Source of the DNA: Devosia equisanguinis
GTDB lineage: Bacteria > Pseudomonadota > Alphaproteobacteria > Rhizobiales > Hyphomicrobiaceae
Length of the DNA stretch: 37,037 bases
Direction of reading: 5' to 3'
Assembly: GCA_945862355.1 (NCBI GenBank)
Contig: CAMAYR010000015.1
Coordinates: 1 to 37,037, forward strand
Positions 24,464 through 32,941 of this stretch are shown one piece after another. Each line of letters starts with the position of its first letter. Position 1 is the stretch's first letter. A model generated the notes under the pieces. That model was given only the letters and a program-made list of their open reading frames with translations. It was not told the origin of the DNA and made no database searches. The position numbers and the translations under genes were made by a program.

Positions 24464-25327
24464 TTACTTCCAGCCACCCTTGGGCGTCGGCTGTCCGTCC
24501 TTGGCCGCTTCCGCGGCAAGCTCTGGCCAGGCCGCGCCCGCAACGGCTGCTTCGACCGCCTCCTGCCAGGGTGCCTTGGGGTCCCATCTACGCCCAACGA
24601 AACGCTTGCCCGTTACGCCGTTCGACAAGTCCGACATCAGCCATTGGATCGGCGCCACCATCGCCTCCGGCCGGATCAGCGAGCTACGCTCGTAAGGCGA
24701 ATCCTCTGGTATCAGCCGCGTATCGGCCGCCCCCCCGGGCACGAGCACGTTGCAAGTGACGCCCGTTCCGGCGAGATCCTCGGACCACGAGTTGGTCGCC
24801 GCCTCCAGCGCTGCCTTGGTCTGGCCGTAGGGCATGTTGCCGCCGCGGATCATGGTGTTGAAGCTCGTCGTGACGTTGACGATCCGGCCCCACTTGCGTG
24901 CGATCATCCCCGGCGCTGCCGCCCGTGCGAGCAGGAACGGCCCGCGCACGTTCACGTCCATGACGTCCTGCCAGCGCCGCGGATCGGCCATCCAGAAGCG
25001 GACCGGCTCGGACAGATACTTCGGGTTCAGGTGCGGCATGCCGAGACCGGCACAATTGACGAGCCCCGTCATGGCGCCGAGCCTGGCGATCGCCGTCTCG
25101 ACAGCTTTCCCGCACGCATCCTCGTGCCGAACGTCGGCGACATGCGGCTCGATGCGGCCCTTCGAACCTTTGGCATCGCCCGCCGTTGCCTCGGCACGCC
25201 CACCGTCGATATCGACGCCCAGCACCGCGGCGCCCGCCTGAGCCAATCCAAGCGACATGGCACGGCCAAGACCGCTACCCGCGCCGGTGACGATCACCAC
25301 CTTACCCTGTAGATCGACTTGCGACAT
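24464..25327 (-). CDS. Short-chain dehydrogenase/reductase (classical SDR)
   Basis: The product is 287 residues. The cofactor motif TGAGSGLG is at 14-21, NCAG (usual NNAG) at 91-94, and the catalytic Tyr167 and Lys171 lie in YGQTK. The catalytic Ser position falls in NVTTSFN (151-157). An Asp at 39 in VDIDGG suggests NAD rather than NADP. The C-terminal tail, about 30 residues rich in Ala and Trp, is longer than usual. It lies 119 bases after the amidase gene on the same strand and could belong to that unit, oxidising an alcohol or hydroxyacid product, but the substrate is not predictable. Confidence 0.9.
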   Translation of the reverse strand: MSQVDLQGKVVIVTGAGSGLGRAMSLGLAQAGAAVLGVDIDGGRAEATAGDAKGSKGRIEPHVADVRHEDACGKAVETAIARLGAMTGLVNCAGLGMPHLNPKYLSEPVRFWMADPRRWQDVMDVNVRGPFLLARAAAPGMIARKWGRIVNVTTSFNTMIRGGNMPYGQTKAALEAATNSWSEDLAGTGVTCNVLVPGGAADTRLIPEDSPYERSSLIRPEAMVAPIQWLMSDLSNGVTGKRFVGRRWDPKAPWQEAVEAAVAGAAWPELAAEAAKDGQPTPKGGWK

Positions 25328-25446
25328 GGCCTTCGCTCCCTGCCCGCACTATGGCGCTTGCTCGACGGCCGCCGCCGCCAACTTATCGCGAGCGAGCAGT
25401 CTGCAACGCCGCCGCCACAGGTTCAACCGGTTGCACCGATCCTCGT

Positions 25447-26640
25447 TTATCCGCGCACTACCCCGCAGTGTCGCGCTAGACTTGCGGCCGTGTCGAGCAA
25501 CACCTCGTCCCCGCCGTGCCAACCCATCACCGAAACACCGACTGGACATCCCGCGACCGTGCCGGCCGGTATCGTCACCTGCGGCAAGCCACCGAGCCCA
25601 GCGAACGCGGTGAGCCGCATCACGCGCAGCCGGAACGAATCCATCGCGCGCGCATCGAGATCCGGACGCGGCGCGATCGCCGGAGATGTCGGCAGCACAA
25701 CGATGGTCCCCGGAATTACGCGCTCGCGCAGCCGATCACGCGCGTCCTCGACCACCGCGCGCGCCGCCACCGCCTGCGCGTCGGTGACCGTCGCGGAATA
25801 GGCGATGCGCTCCTTGATGCCGGGCCCCAGCGCCGGCCTGGTGCGCGTTACGAACGCACCGAACGTCTGCCAGACCTCGTGCGCCTGCACGACGCGGAAA
25901 GCATCGCACCAATCATCGAAGTCCCTAGGCGCGAAAACGATCTGTTGCGCCGCAGGCAGGTTGCCGCCGGCCCTTGCGATGAAACTGCGGCATACGTCGA
26001 TCACGGCCGGATCGCAGTTGGCGAGCCCATCCGTCGGCAGCAGCACGCGCGTCACCGGCACCGTCGAGGCCACCCCTCGCAGCAGAACGCGCCCGGCAAG
26101 CCGCAGCAGCCCGGCAGAGTTGGCGAACCAGCCCGCCGCGTCGAAAGTCGGCGCCATCGCCATCGCACCGGCGAGATCGACGCGCCCGTGACTGACGCGA
26201 ATACCGTAGATACCGTTGAACGACGCCGGAATCCGGATCGAGCCCGCTGTGTCGCTGCCGAGCGCGAGATCGCATGCCCCCGCCCCGCACGCCGCCGCCG
26301 ATCCGCTCGACGAGCCGCCCGGAATGCGCCCCGGCGCCCGGATGTTGGCTGGCATTCCGTAGTGCGCATTCACGCCGACCATCGAGAAGAACAGCTCCTC
26401 GCAGATCGTCTTGCCCGTAATCGTCGCGCCCGCATCGAGGATCTTCTGCACCGCGCTCGCGTGACGCGCCGCCGGCCGCTGCTCGGCGAGCCATTCCGGG
26501 CTGCCCCCGCCGGTGCGCTCCCCGGCGATATCGTACATGTCCTTGACGACCGCCGTGAGCCCGGCGAGCGGCCCGCTCGATGCGCCGGAAATGGGCTCCG
26601 CGATGTCGTGTGGAACGAAGAAGCTTCCCGTCTCGCTCAT
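25447..26640 (-). CDS. Amidase-signature-family amidohydrolase
   Basis: The product is 397 residues. The Ser-cisSer-Lys triad is complete: Lys33 in VVKD, Ser110 in PGGSSSGSAA and the nucleophile Ser134 in GSDTAGSIRIPA, with the 24-residue spacing between the serines that is usual in the family. It hydrolyses a carboxamide to acid and ammonia. At 397 residues it is on the short side (many are about 470), lacking insertions after the core. The ATG at 26640 overlaps the stop of the upstream PuuE-like gene as TGATG, so the two are translationally coupled and probably act on one substrate. Substrate unknown; a ureide or cyclic-amide breakdown product is possible given the partner. Confidence 0.92.
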   Translation of the reverse strand: MSETGSFFVPHDIAEPISGASSGPLAGLTAVVKDMYDIAGERTGGGSPEWLAEQRPAARHASAVQKILDAGATITGKTICEELFFSMVGVNAHYGMPANIRAPGRIPGGSSSGSAAACGAGACDLALGSDTAGSIRIPASFNGIYGIRVSHGRVDLAGAMAMAPTFDAAGWFANSAGLLRLAGRVLLRGVASTVPVTRVLLPTDGLANCDPAVIDVCRSFIARAGGNLPAAQQIVFAPRDFDDWCDAFRVVQAHEVWQTFGAFVTRTRPALGPGIKERIAYSATVTDAQAVAARAVVEDARDRLRERVIPGTIVVLPTSPAIAPRPDLDARAMDSFRLRVMRLTAFAGLGGLPQVTIPAGTVAGCPVGVSVMGWHGGDEVLLDTAASLARHCGVVRG

Positions 26641-27521
26641 CAAGCTACCGCTCCCGACGCTTGTGTGTTGTACCAGTCCAGTATTTGCTCGCCGTTCCAC
26701 GCCGCGACGCCCGGACGGCTCAGCATGTCCACAAACGTCCGCCGCACGTGCGCGATGCGATGCGGCGAGCCGGACAGGAATGGATGCATCGCAACCGAGA
26801 TGAACTTCGGCCGCTCCGCCGATTCCTCGTAGAGACATTCGAAATGGTCCATCGACCGGCGATGGATTTCGTCAGATGGATGGCCTTGCAGCACCATCAT
26901 CACGATGTCGTGCAGCTCGAAATTGTACGGCAGCGCCACCACCGGCCTGTGCTTCGTTTTGACCGTCACCGGCTCGTCGTCGAGCACCCAATCGCCGATG
27001 TACTCGATGCCCGCCGCCGAGAGATGATCGAGCGTGTCGAAGGTCTGCGTCAGGCCGGGACCGAACCATCCGCGCGGCCGCTTGCCCCAGAACCGCGTGA
27101 TGATGTCCATCGAGCGGTCGATCACGGCCTTCTGGTCGTCGAGCTTGTGCATCGGCACCTGATCGAAGCCGTGCGCGTTGAGTTCCCATCCAGCATCCGC
27201 GCAGGCGCCTGCGACCTGCGGATAGGTCTCGCACACCCGCGCATTGAGCGTGACCGTCGGCGACAGGCCGAGATCGTGGAACATCCGTTTCAGGCGCCAG
27301 AAGCCCACCCGCATGCCGTACTCGTGCCAGCTCCAGTTGGGATGGTCGGGCAGCATCGGCTGGCCTTGCGGCGGCGTGATCACCATCCGCGCCATCGGCC
27401 GGCTCATGTCCCATTCCTCGAGGGCCAGCAGCGGCCACACGATCAGCCGTAGCCCGTCCGGCAGCTTCAACGGCGGGCGGCTCTCGATGGACGAATAGGC
27501 AAGGCGCTCTCTAGGATGCAT
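26640..27521 (-). CDS. Polysaccharide-deacetylase-fold protein, PuuE (allantoinase)-like
   Basis: The product is 293 residues. Blocks NWSWHEYGMRVGFWRLKRMFHDLG, GWELNAHGFDQVPMHKL, RPRGWFGPGLTQTFDTLDHL and the C-terminal SVAMHPFLSGSPHRI follow the NodB/CE4 fold as found in PuuE-type allantoinases. The Asp-Asp metal pair of true chitin deacetylases is not visible near the first strand, as in PuuE proteins. These open the ring of cyclic ureides such as allantoin, so this one may act on a cyclic amide, followed by the coupled amidase. The start at 27521 has GGAG about 9 bases upstream; a longer in-frame start exists at 27557. Confidence is high for fold and moderate for reaction. Confidence 0.82.
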   Translation of the reverse strand: MHPRERLAYSSIESRPPLKLPDGLRLIVWPLLALEEWDMSRPMARMVITPPQGQPMLPDHPNWSWHEYGMRVGFWRLKRMFHDLGLSPTVTLNARVCETYPQVAGACADAGWELNAHGFDQVPMHKLDDQKAVIDRSMDIITRFWGKRPRGWFGPGLTQTFDTLDHLSAAGIEYIGDWVLDDEPVTVKTKHRPVVALPYNFELHDIVMMVLQGHPSDEIHRRSMDHFECLYEESAERPKFISVAMHPFLSGSPHRIAHVRRTFVDMLSRPGVAAWNGEQILDWYNTQASGAVA

Positions 27522-27629
27522 ACGGAAAGGCTCCGGGGGCTGGATCGCGGAACACACCTTGCCATGTTTGGCCGTCCGCCGTCATCTCGCACCCGAACGC
27601 CGCTACCCGCCTGCGCCTTGTGCAGCGCC

Positions 27630-28601
27630 TCAGCGGCCCGAACGGGGATGGGCGGCGTCGTAGACCTCGAGCAGCCGCTTGCGATCGACCTCGGTGTAGA
27701 CCTGCGTGGTCGAAAGCGAGGCGTGGCCGAGCAACTCCTGGATCTGGCGCAGGTCGGCGCCCGTCGAGAGCAGATGGGTAGCGAATGAATGCCGCAGCGC
27801 ATGCGGCGTCGCGGTATCGGGTAGCGACAGCTCCTCGCGCAACCTCTCCATCGCGAGCTGGATCAGCCGCGGGGAGAGCGGCCCGCCTTTCGCGCCGAGA
27901 AACAAGGGCCCGTTCGGCTCCAGAGTATAGGGCACCATCCCGCGATAGCGCCCGATCGCCGCCACCGTCACCGGCAGCACCGGTACCGCGCGCTCCTTGC
28001 CGCCCTTGCCGACGATACGGAGCACGTCGCGATCCGGTGTCGGCATATCCTTGGCCTTGATGCCCAGTGCCTCGGAAATACGCAGCCCCGAGCCGTAGAG
28101 CAGCAGCAGCACGGCGATATCGCGCGCGCTCACCCAGTCGAGATCGGCCGCCATGCCGCCCTCGACCACCTCCCGCGCCTTCTCCACGGTCAGCGGTTTG
28201 GGCACACTGTGGCCGACCTTCGGCAGCGTTACCGCGAGGATCGCGCGATTGCGCAATATCTCGTCCGTCTCGAGCCAGCGAAAGAAGGTGCGCAGCGCCG
28301 ACATCGTCCGTGCAAGCGTCCGGCTCGACGCTCCCATTGCTCGACGGCTCGCCATAAAACCGCGGAACGACTTTGCATTGAGCATGCCGAGATCCGCGAG
28401 CCCTGCCGGCCGTCCCAGATGCCGCGCGAGGTACCCGCTGAAGTGCGCCAGATCCCGCGCATAAGCCTCCCGCGTGAGTTCGGAGTGGCCCCGCTCCAGC
28501 ACGATGTGATCGAGCCAGCGCGCCACGGTTTCGGCGAGTTCGCCCGCTGCCGGAACCTGCCCGTCGAGCGTCAGCTCGGCCTCTATGGCGATGGTCGTCA
28601 T
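27630..28601 (-). CDS. xerC: Tyrosine recombinase XerC
   Basis: The product is 323 residues, within the XerC/XerD size range. The N-terminal SAM-like core-binding domain (ARWLDHIVLERGHSELTREAY) precedes the catalytic domain with Arg174 in GSGLRISEAL, Lys200 in GKGGKER, His267 and Arg270 in HALRHSFATHLL, His293 in LLGHASLSTTQ and nucleophile Tyr302 in QVYTEV. All catalytic residues are present. It resolves chromosome dimers at dif with XerD. The XerC rather than XerD call is from general resemblance and alphaproteobacterial context. No att-like or phage genes adjoin, so a mobile-element integrase is unlikely. The ATG at 28601 is preceded by GAGG. Confidence 0.88.
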   Translation of the reverse strand: MTTIAIEAELTLDGQVPAAGELAETVARWLDHIVLERGHSELTREAYARDLAHFSGYLARHLGRPAGLADLGMLNAKSFRGFMASRRAMGASSRTLARTMSALRTFFRWLETDEILRNRAILAVTLPKVGHSVPKPLTVEKAREVVEGGMAADLDWVSARDIAVLLLLYGSGLRISEALGIKAKDMPTPDRDVLRIVGKGGKERAVPVLPVTVAAIGRYRGMVPYTLEPNGPLFLGAKGGPLSPRLIQLAMERLREELSLPDTATPHALRHSFATHLLSTGADLRQIQELLGHASLSTTQVYTEVDRKRLLEVYDAAHPRSGR

Positions 28602-28744
28602 AGCCTCGTCATGGCCTCGCCTCCGATCGAATCGAAAGGATAGCATCGGATCGCGATGGTTAACGCAATGTAAACGCGCTTTGCCCGCAGCGGCCGTCCG
28701 GGCATACTGCCTCCCATCTGAACAACCGCGCCCCGGGAGGCCTC

Positions 28745-29818
28745 ATGACCCTGATCCTGTCCAACGATGATGTCGACAAGCTGCTGACCGTCGAGGAGTG
28801 CATGGCCACCCTCGAGCCGGCCTACGTCGAGCTGGCGCGCGGCATCGGCATCAACCGGACGCGATCGGACAGCATCATCGCCCACCCGACCGAGAAGGAT
28901 GCGATCTACGGCCTCAAAAGCATGGACGGCATCGTCCCGAGCCTCGGCGTCAGCGCCGTTCGCATCAACTCCGACGTGATCTCATGGCCGAAGGTCGGCA
29001 ACGCCCAGCGCCGCAAGAAGATCCCCGCCGCCAACGGCCGCTGGGTCGGCCTCGTGATGGTGTTCTCCACCGAGACCGGCGAGCCCTTGGGCATCATGCC
29101 CGACGGCGTTATGCAGCGCATCCGCGTCGCCTCCGCCAACGGCATCGGCATCAAGTACATGGCCCGCGAGGACGCTTCCGACGTCGCCATCATCGGCACT
29201 GGCTGGCAGGCCGGCACGCAGCTCATCGCCGCCTGCGCCACCCGCAAGGTCAACCGCATCCGCGCCTGGAGCCCTTCGGCGGAAAACCGCGCCACGTTTG
29301 CCGCCGAGATGACCCCGCGGCTCGGGATCGAGGTCGAGGCGATGCCGGACGCAGAAAGCGCGGTGCGCGGGGCCGACATCGTGCTGTGCTCGACGAGCTC
29401 GATCGACCCGGTCTATTTCGCCCCTTGGATCGAGCCCGGCGTGCATTTGTCCTCGATCAAGCCCGCCGAGATCGAGAACGCAGCGCTCAGGCAGTGCGAT
29501 CACATCGCCGTGCATCTGCGCGAGGACATGCCCCTGACGTTCGCGCAGGAAGGCACCGGCGCTGGCGAGGCCGAGATGGCCAAAGCCTGGGCTGAGAAAG
29601 ACGGCATCGACTTCGAAAAGCTGCCCGTGATCTCCGATCTCATCACCGGCAAGGTCAAGGGACGCACGAAGCCGGAGGACGTCACCGCCTTCATCAACAA
29701 CATCGGCATGGGTTTCCAGTTCGCCGTTGCCGGCGCATTGGTGTGCCGCAAGGCGAAAGAGATGGGTATCGGCCGCGACTTCCCGACCGAATGGTTCACC
29801 GAGGACGTGCATCCGTGA
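28745..29818 (+). CDS. Ornithine cyclodeaminase / mu-crystallin family enzyme
   Basis: The product is 357 residues, the usual length. The dinucleotide-binding region VAIIGTGWQAGTQLIAACATRKVNRIRAWSP (about residues 148-178) carries the GTGxQA motif. The N-terminal dimer domain includes GVSAVRINSDVISWP and VGLVMVFSTETGEPLGIMPDG. The C-terminus has FINNIGMGFQFAVAGALV. Family members make proline from ornithine or act as imine reductases or alanine dehydrogenases on many substrates, so specificity is open. GGGAGG stands 5 bases before the ATG. It is divergent to xerC with a 143-base shared gap and converges on the XdhC-family gene. Confidence 0.9.
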   Translation: MTLILSNDDVDKLLTVEECMATLEPAYVELARGIGINRTRSDSIIAHPTEKDAIYGLKSMDGIVPSLGVSAVRINSDVISWPKVGNAQRRKKIPAANGRWVGLVMVFSTETGEPLGIMPDGVMQRIRVASANGIGIKYMAREDASDVAIIGTGWQAGTQLIAACATRKVNRIRAWSPSAENRATFAAEMTPRLGIEVEAMPDAESAVRGADIVLCSTSSIDPVYFAPWIEPGVHLSSIKPAEIENAALRQCDHIAVHLREDMPLTFAQEGTGAGEAEMAKAWAEKDGIDFEKLPVISDLITGKVKGRTKPEDVTAFINNIGMGFQFAVAGALVCRKAKEMGIGRDFPTEWFTEDVHP

Positions 29819-29828
29819 TCGGCGCTTT

Positions 29829-29855
29829 CCTCTCCCCGTCCTGCACGGGGAGAGG
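29829..29855. terminator. Palindromic hairpin, REP-like, between convergent genes
   Basis: CCTCTCCCCGT (29829-29839), loop CCTGC, ACGGGGAGAGG (29845-29855) form an 11-bp perfect stem 10 bases after the cyclodeaminase stop. Such CTCCCC...GGGGAG palindromes are common dispersed repeats in alphaproteobacteria (from memory). It is well placed to end both convergent transcripts, though a T run is absent. Confidence 0.65.
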
Positions 29856-29901
29856 GCCAGGGAGAGTGGCGGCGGAAAGCGACAACAAATTCAGTTCCCC
29901 A

Positions 29902-30960
29902 TCACTCCGCCGCAGCCGCCGTCTGCTTCGGCACCGCCTTCGGCCCGCGCACGTAGGAAATCACCTCCGCCATCACCGACAGCGCGATCTCGGCCGGCGA
30001 CTGCGCATTGATCGACACGCCGATCGGCGACTTGATCCGGGCGAGCTCGGCGTCCGTGAAGCCCGCCTCCTTCAGCCGCTCGCGCCGCTTGGCGTGATTG
30101 CGCGAGGAGCCGAGCGCACCGATGTAGAGGCAGTCCTCGCGCAGCGCAACCTTCAACGCCTCGTCGTCGATGTGACTGACGTGTGCGAGCACGGCCAACG
30201 CGGTGTAGGGATCGAGCCCGAGCTTCGGGATAGCGTCTTGCGGCCACTCCGGCACCACCGTCACGCCGGGAAAGCGCTCCTGCGTGGCGAACGCGGTACG
30301 CGGGTCGATGACGATGATCTCGTAGCCCGCCACTTTAGCGTACTGCGCCAGAAGCTGCGTGATGTGCGTCGCGCCGATGGCGAGAATACGCGCAGGCGGC
30401 ACGATGGCGTGCGTGAATACGTCACCGTCCGGTCCGGTCTTCAAATCGCTCTTTGCACTCCAGAAGCGCGCAGAGATGTCATCCGTCATGTTCTTGTCCG
30501 ACGGCTCATAGACGGTGCGGCTGCCGTCCGAGAGCTTTGTCGCGACCACAAGCCCCTTTCGGCTACGCCGCGCCTCGACAGCCTTGTCGAGCAGGGCGAG
30601 GCCGCCCGTGTCGCGCTCCAACCGCTCGACGAACACTTTGATGCGACCACCGCACGGCAGGCCGACACTCCATGCCGTCTCGTCGGCGACGCCGAACTCC
30701 AGCGTCTTGACCTTGCCGTGGCCGAGGATCTCCTCCGCCTCGGTCAACACCTCGCCCTCGATGCAGCCACCCGAGACCGAGCCCTCGAACTGGCCGTCGG
30801 CTGCAATGGCCATCTGTCCACCCACCGGCACCGGCGCCGAGCCCCAGGTGTCGACCACTGTGGCGATCGCGACCTTTCCGTCGCGCGCCAGCCACTCGCG
30901 GGCCGAGCTGAGAATGTCGTGCGCGCGGGCAGGACGAACGACGTCGGGCTGATCGGTCAT
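29902..30960 (-). CDS. XdhC/CoxI-family protein (molybdoenzyme maturation type)
   Basis: The product is 352 residues. The N-terminal XdhC domain is marked by VVDTWGSAPVPVGGQMAI and EGSVSGGCIEGEV. The C-terminal Rossmann domain by ILAIGATHITQLLAQYAKVAGYEIIVIDPRTAF and YIGALGSSRNHAKRRERL. In known members it inserts or sulfurates the molybdenum cofactor of xanthine or CO-type dehydrogenases. Here no xdhA/xdhB gene is in the window, so the client is elsewhere. AGGAGG lies 7 bases before the ATG at 30960. It follows prfA by 149 bases on the same strand and is convergent with the cyclodeaminase gene. Confidence 0.9.
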   Translation of the reverse strand: MTDQPDVVRPARAHDILSSAREWLARDGKVAIATVVDTWGSAPVPVGGQMAIAADGQFEGSVSGGCIEGEVLTEAEEILGHGKVKTLEFGVADETAWSVGLPCGGRIKVFVERLERDTGGLALLDKAVEARRSRKGLVVATKLSDGSRTVYEPSDKNMTDDISARFWSAKSDLKTGPDGDVFTHAIVPPARILAIGATHITQLLAQYAKVAGYEIIVIDPRTAFATQERFPGVTVVPEWPQDAIPKLGLDPYTALAVLAHVSHIDDEALKVALREDCLYIGALGSSRNHAKRRERLKEAGFTDAELARIKSPIGVSINAQSPAEIALSVMAEVISYVRGPKAVPKQTAAAAE

Positions 30961-31109
30961 GGCAAGCCTCCTATCTTGTCTGCGCACCACCGGCAGAAGC
31001 GAGGTGACGCTTAAATTACCAGGATAGATTAGCACCGACCCCCATGGCGGCCAAACGATCATCGCCGCGCCATGCCGCCGCGAGGAAGCTGGCATCCACT
31101 CCTCGGTCC

Positions 31110-32183
31110 TCAGGAGATCGATGCGAGAAGGCTCGCCTGGTGGTCGGTTATCAACGCATCGATGAGCGGATCGAGATCGCCCTGCAGCGCCTCGGAAAGC
31201 GAATGCAGGGTCAGGTTGATGCGGTGATCGGTGATCCGGCTCTGCGGAAAGTTGTAGGTGCGAATACGCTGGCTGCGATCACCCGAGCCGACCTGATCCT
31301 TTCGCGCCGCCGCCCGCTCGCTGTCCGCGCGCTGCCGCTCCATCTCGTAGAGCCGGGAGCGCAGCACCTGCATGGCGAGCCGTCGGTTCTGATGCTGGTT
31401 CTTCTCCGCCGAGACGACCATGATCCCGGTCGGAATGTGGACGATGCGCACCGCCGACTCGGTCTTGTTGACGTGCTGGCCGCCCGCGCCGCCCGCCCGC
31501 ATCGTGTCTATCCTGAGGTCCTGCTCGCGGATGTCGATGTCGACGTCCTCCGCCTCGGGCAGCACGGCAACCGTCGCAGCCGACGTATGGATACGGCCGG
31601 AGGCTTCCGTCGCCGGCACGCGCTGCACGCGATGGACACCGGACTCGAACTTCAGCCTTGCGAATACACCCGCGCCTGTGATCGAGGCGACGATCTCCTT
31701 GTACCCGCCGAGGTCGTTATCGGAAATCGAGATGATCTCGACCTTCCACCCGCGCCGCTCCGCGTAGCGCTGGTACATGCGGAACAGGTCCGCTGCGAAC
31801 AAGGCGGCCTCGTCGCCGCCGGTGCCCGCCCGCACCTCCACGATGGCGCTGCGCTCGTCGGCGGCGTCCTTAGGCAGCATCAGGATGCGCAACTTGTCCT
31901 CGAGCCCGGCGATGCGCGGCTTGAGCCCCGCCAACTCCTCCTCCGCCATGCTCCTCATCTCGCGGTCCGTGCCGGCATCCCCGGCCATCTGGGCGAGATC
32001 GGTCTGCTCCTGCTCCGCCTCGCGCAGTTCCTCGATCGCTGCCACCATCGGGCTGAGGTCGGAGAACTCCTTGGAGAGCTTGGCGAATACCTGTTGGTTG
32101 GCCGCGCCCCGGTTGAGCTCGTCCTGCACGGACTGCCAGCGCTCGATCATCTTGTCGAGCTTGTCGGCGGGGAGGGATGACAT
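31110..32183 (-). CDS. prfA: Peptide chain release factor 1
   Basis: The product is 357 residues. The PxT codon-recognition tripeptide is PAT at 190-192 in [20 protein letters not shown] (RF2 would have SPF), so this is RF1, reading UAA and UAG. The peptidyl-hydrolysis motif GGQ is at 234-236 in [17 protein letters not shown], and the domain 1 coiled coil ([10 protein letters not shown]) is normal. I chose the ATG at 32183 from homology; the frame extends upstream through a palindrome and is not coding there. In many relatives prmC, which methylates the GGQ glutamine, follows directly. Here an XdhC-family gene follows instead. RF1 competes at the UAG seen in the monooxygenase gene at 10118. 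Confidence 0.98.
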   Translation of the reverse strand: MSSLPADKLDKMIERWQSVQDELNRGAANQQVFAKLSKEFSDLSPMVAAIEELREAEQEQTDLAQMAGDAGTDREMRSMAEEELAGLKPRIAGLEDKLRILMLPKDAADERSAIVEVRAGTGGDEAALFAADLFRMYQRYAERRGWKVEIISISDNDLGGYKEIVASITGAGVFARLKFESGVHRVQRVPATEASGRIHTSAATVAVLPEAEDVDIDIREQDLRIDTMRAGGAGGQHVNKTESAVRIVHIPTGIMVVSAEKNQHQNRRLAMQVLRSRLYEMERQRADSERAAARKDQVGSGDRSQRIRTYNFPQSRITDHRINLTLHSLSEALQGDLDPLIDALITDHQASLLASIS

Positions 32184-32332
32184 GGGCTTCCGGTGCGGCC
32201 TGCAGAGGGCTTCGAGACTTGTCGCGCTTTTAGCGCGAAGCAGTGCCGCTGGGCAAATGGCCCGGCCGTGTCGTAGTCTCATCCGAGCCCCAACGGCCTC
32301 ACCCAGCTTTGCCAGGACAGCGATGCCGCCCC

Positions 32333-32408
32333 CTAGTGGCCCGTCGCGCCTAAATCGTAACATAGCCGCAACCACCGTCCGATTTAGGCGCGACATGAGG
32401 GCCACTAG
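32333..32408. repeat. Bulged palindrome, copy 3 (76 bp)
   Basis: Outer arms are CTAGTGGCCC (32333-32342) and GGGCCACTAG (32399-32408). Inner arms are GTCGCGCCTAAATCG (32343-32357) and CGATTTAGGCGCGAC (32380-32394). All 25 pairs match. The unpaired ATGA (32395-32398) lies in the right arm, as in copy 1, and the loop is 22 nt. It sits in the shared upstream region of prfA (minus) and the Rieske gene (plus). Arms share little sequence with copies 1 and 2 apart from CTAGTG, position 10 C and GTCNC. Confidence 0.92.
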
Positions 32409-32447
32409 AATTGACAATGGCTTAGTGAGGCGTTCATGGCGCCTTAG

Positions 32448-32909
32448 ATGACACATCCTTCGCCGCACCGTCGGTCAACTACGGCGCGACGCCTCACTGT
32501 CGCGACCGCCCCGCAATGGTTCGTCGCCGCAACCGCGCACGAGGTCGGCCGCAAGCCGCTCGCCCGGACGATAGCAGACAAGCCCGTCGTTCTGTTTCGC
32601 CGGCGGGACGGCAGCATCGCCGCGCTTGCCGACCGCTGCCCGCACTACGGCTTGCCCCTCTCGAGTGGTGACGTGATCGGCGACGACATCGAATGCGGCT
32701 TCCACGGACTGCGCTTCGACGGCTCCGGCGTCTGCACCTACATGCCCACGCAGAAGCTCCCTCCTGAGCGCTTTTGCGTCCACGCCTATCCGGTCGATGA
32801 GTGTGACGGCCAGGTGCTCGTCGCGATCACCCCCGAAGTCGACGAGAAGGTTGCCGAGGCAGAACCGCTCGTGCGACGCAGCAAAGAAACAGACAGGGAG
32901 GCCCCATGA
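32448..32909 (+). CDS. Single-domain Rieske [2Fe-2S] protein
   Basis: The product is 153 residues. The Rieske cluster motif is complete: Cys64 and His66 in [12 protein letters not shown], Cys83 and His86 in ECGFHGLRF. The sequence layout ([37 protein letters not shown]) is that of the N-terminal domain of VanA-like oxygenase subunits. The iron-binding catalytic domain of about 200 residues that normally follows is missing; the frame ends in a short charged tail. It may be a ferredoxin-like electron carrier or the remains of an oxygenase. Its TGA overlaps the SDR start as ATGA, so the pair is coupled. The start has only a weak ribosome site. Confidence 0.82.
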   Translation: MTHPSPHRRSTTARRLTVATAPQWFVAATAHEVGRKPLARTIADKPVVLFRRRDGSIAALADRCPHYGLPLSSGDVIGDDIECGFHGLRFDGSGVCTYMPTQKLPPERFCVHAYPVDECDGQVLVAITPEVDEKVAEAEPLVRRSKETDREAP

Positions 32910-32941
32910 CTGGGAACATGACTGGGAACATGACTGGGAAC
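32906..32941 (+). repeat. Three perfect 12-bp tandem repeats (ATGACTGGGAAC) at an SDR start
   Basis: Units lie at 32906-32917, 32918-32929 and 32930-32941, each encoding MTGN in frame, followed by a diverged ATAACCGGC. Each unit offers an ATG. The first has AGGGAGG about 5 bases upstream, so it is the natural start. Twelve bases keep the frame, so unit gain or loss would only change the N-terminus by four residues. Confidence 0.9.

Noticed and set aside
27630-28601. Integrase of a mobile element
   Set aside because: Sequence and length fit chromosomal XerC, and no phage, att-like repeat or cargo adjoins.
32411-32416. TTGACA as a -35 box for the Rieske gene
   Set aside because: No acceptable -10 is found at 16-18 bases; kept only as a note.
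32184-32468. In-frame N-terminal extension of prfA by 95 codons
   Set aside because: It reads through a palindrome and a region with no homology; release factor 1 starts at MSSLPADK at 32183.
32906-32941. Phase-variable on/off switch from the tandem repeat
   Set aside because: A 12-bp unit cannot shift the frame, so copy change would not switch the gene off.
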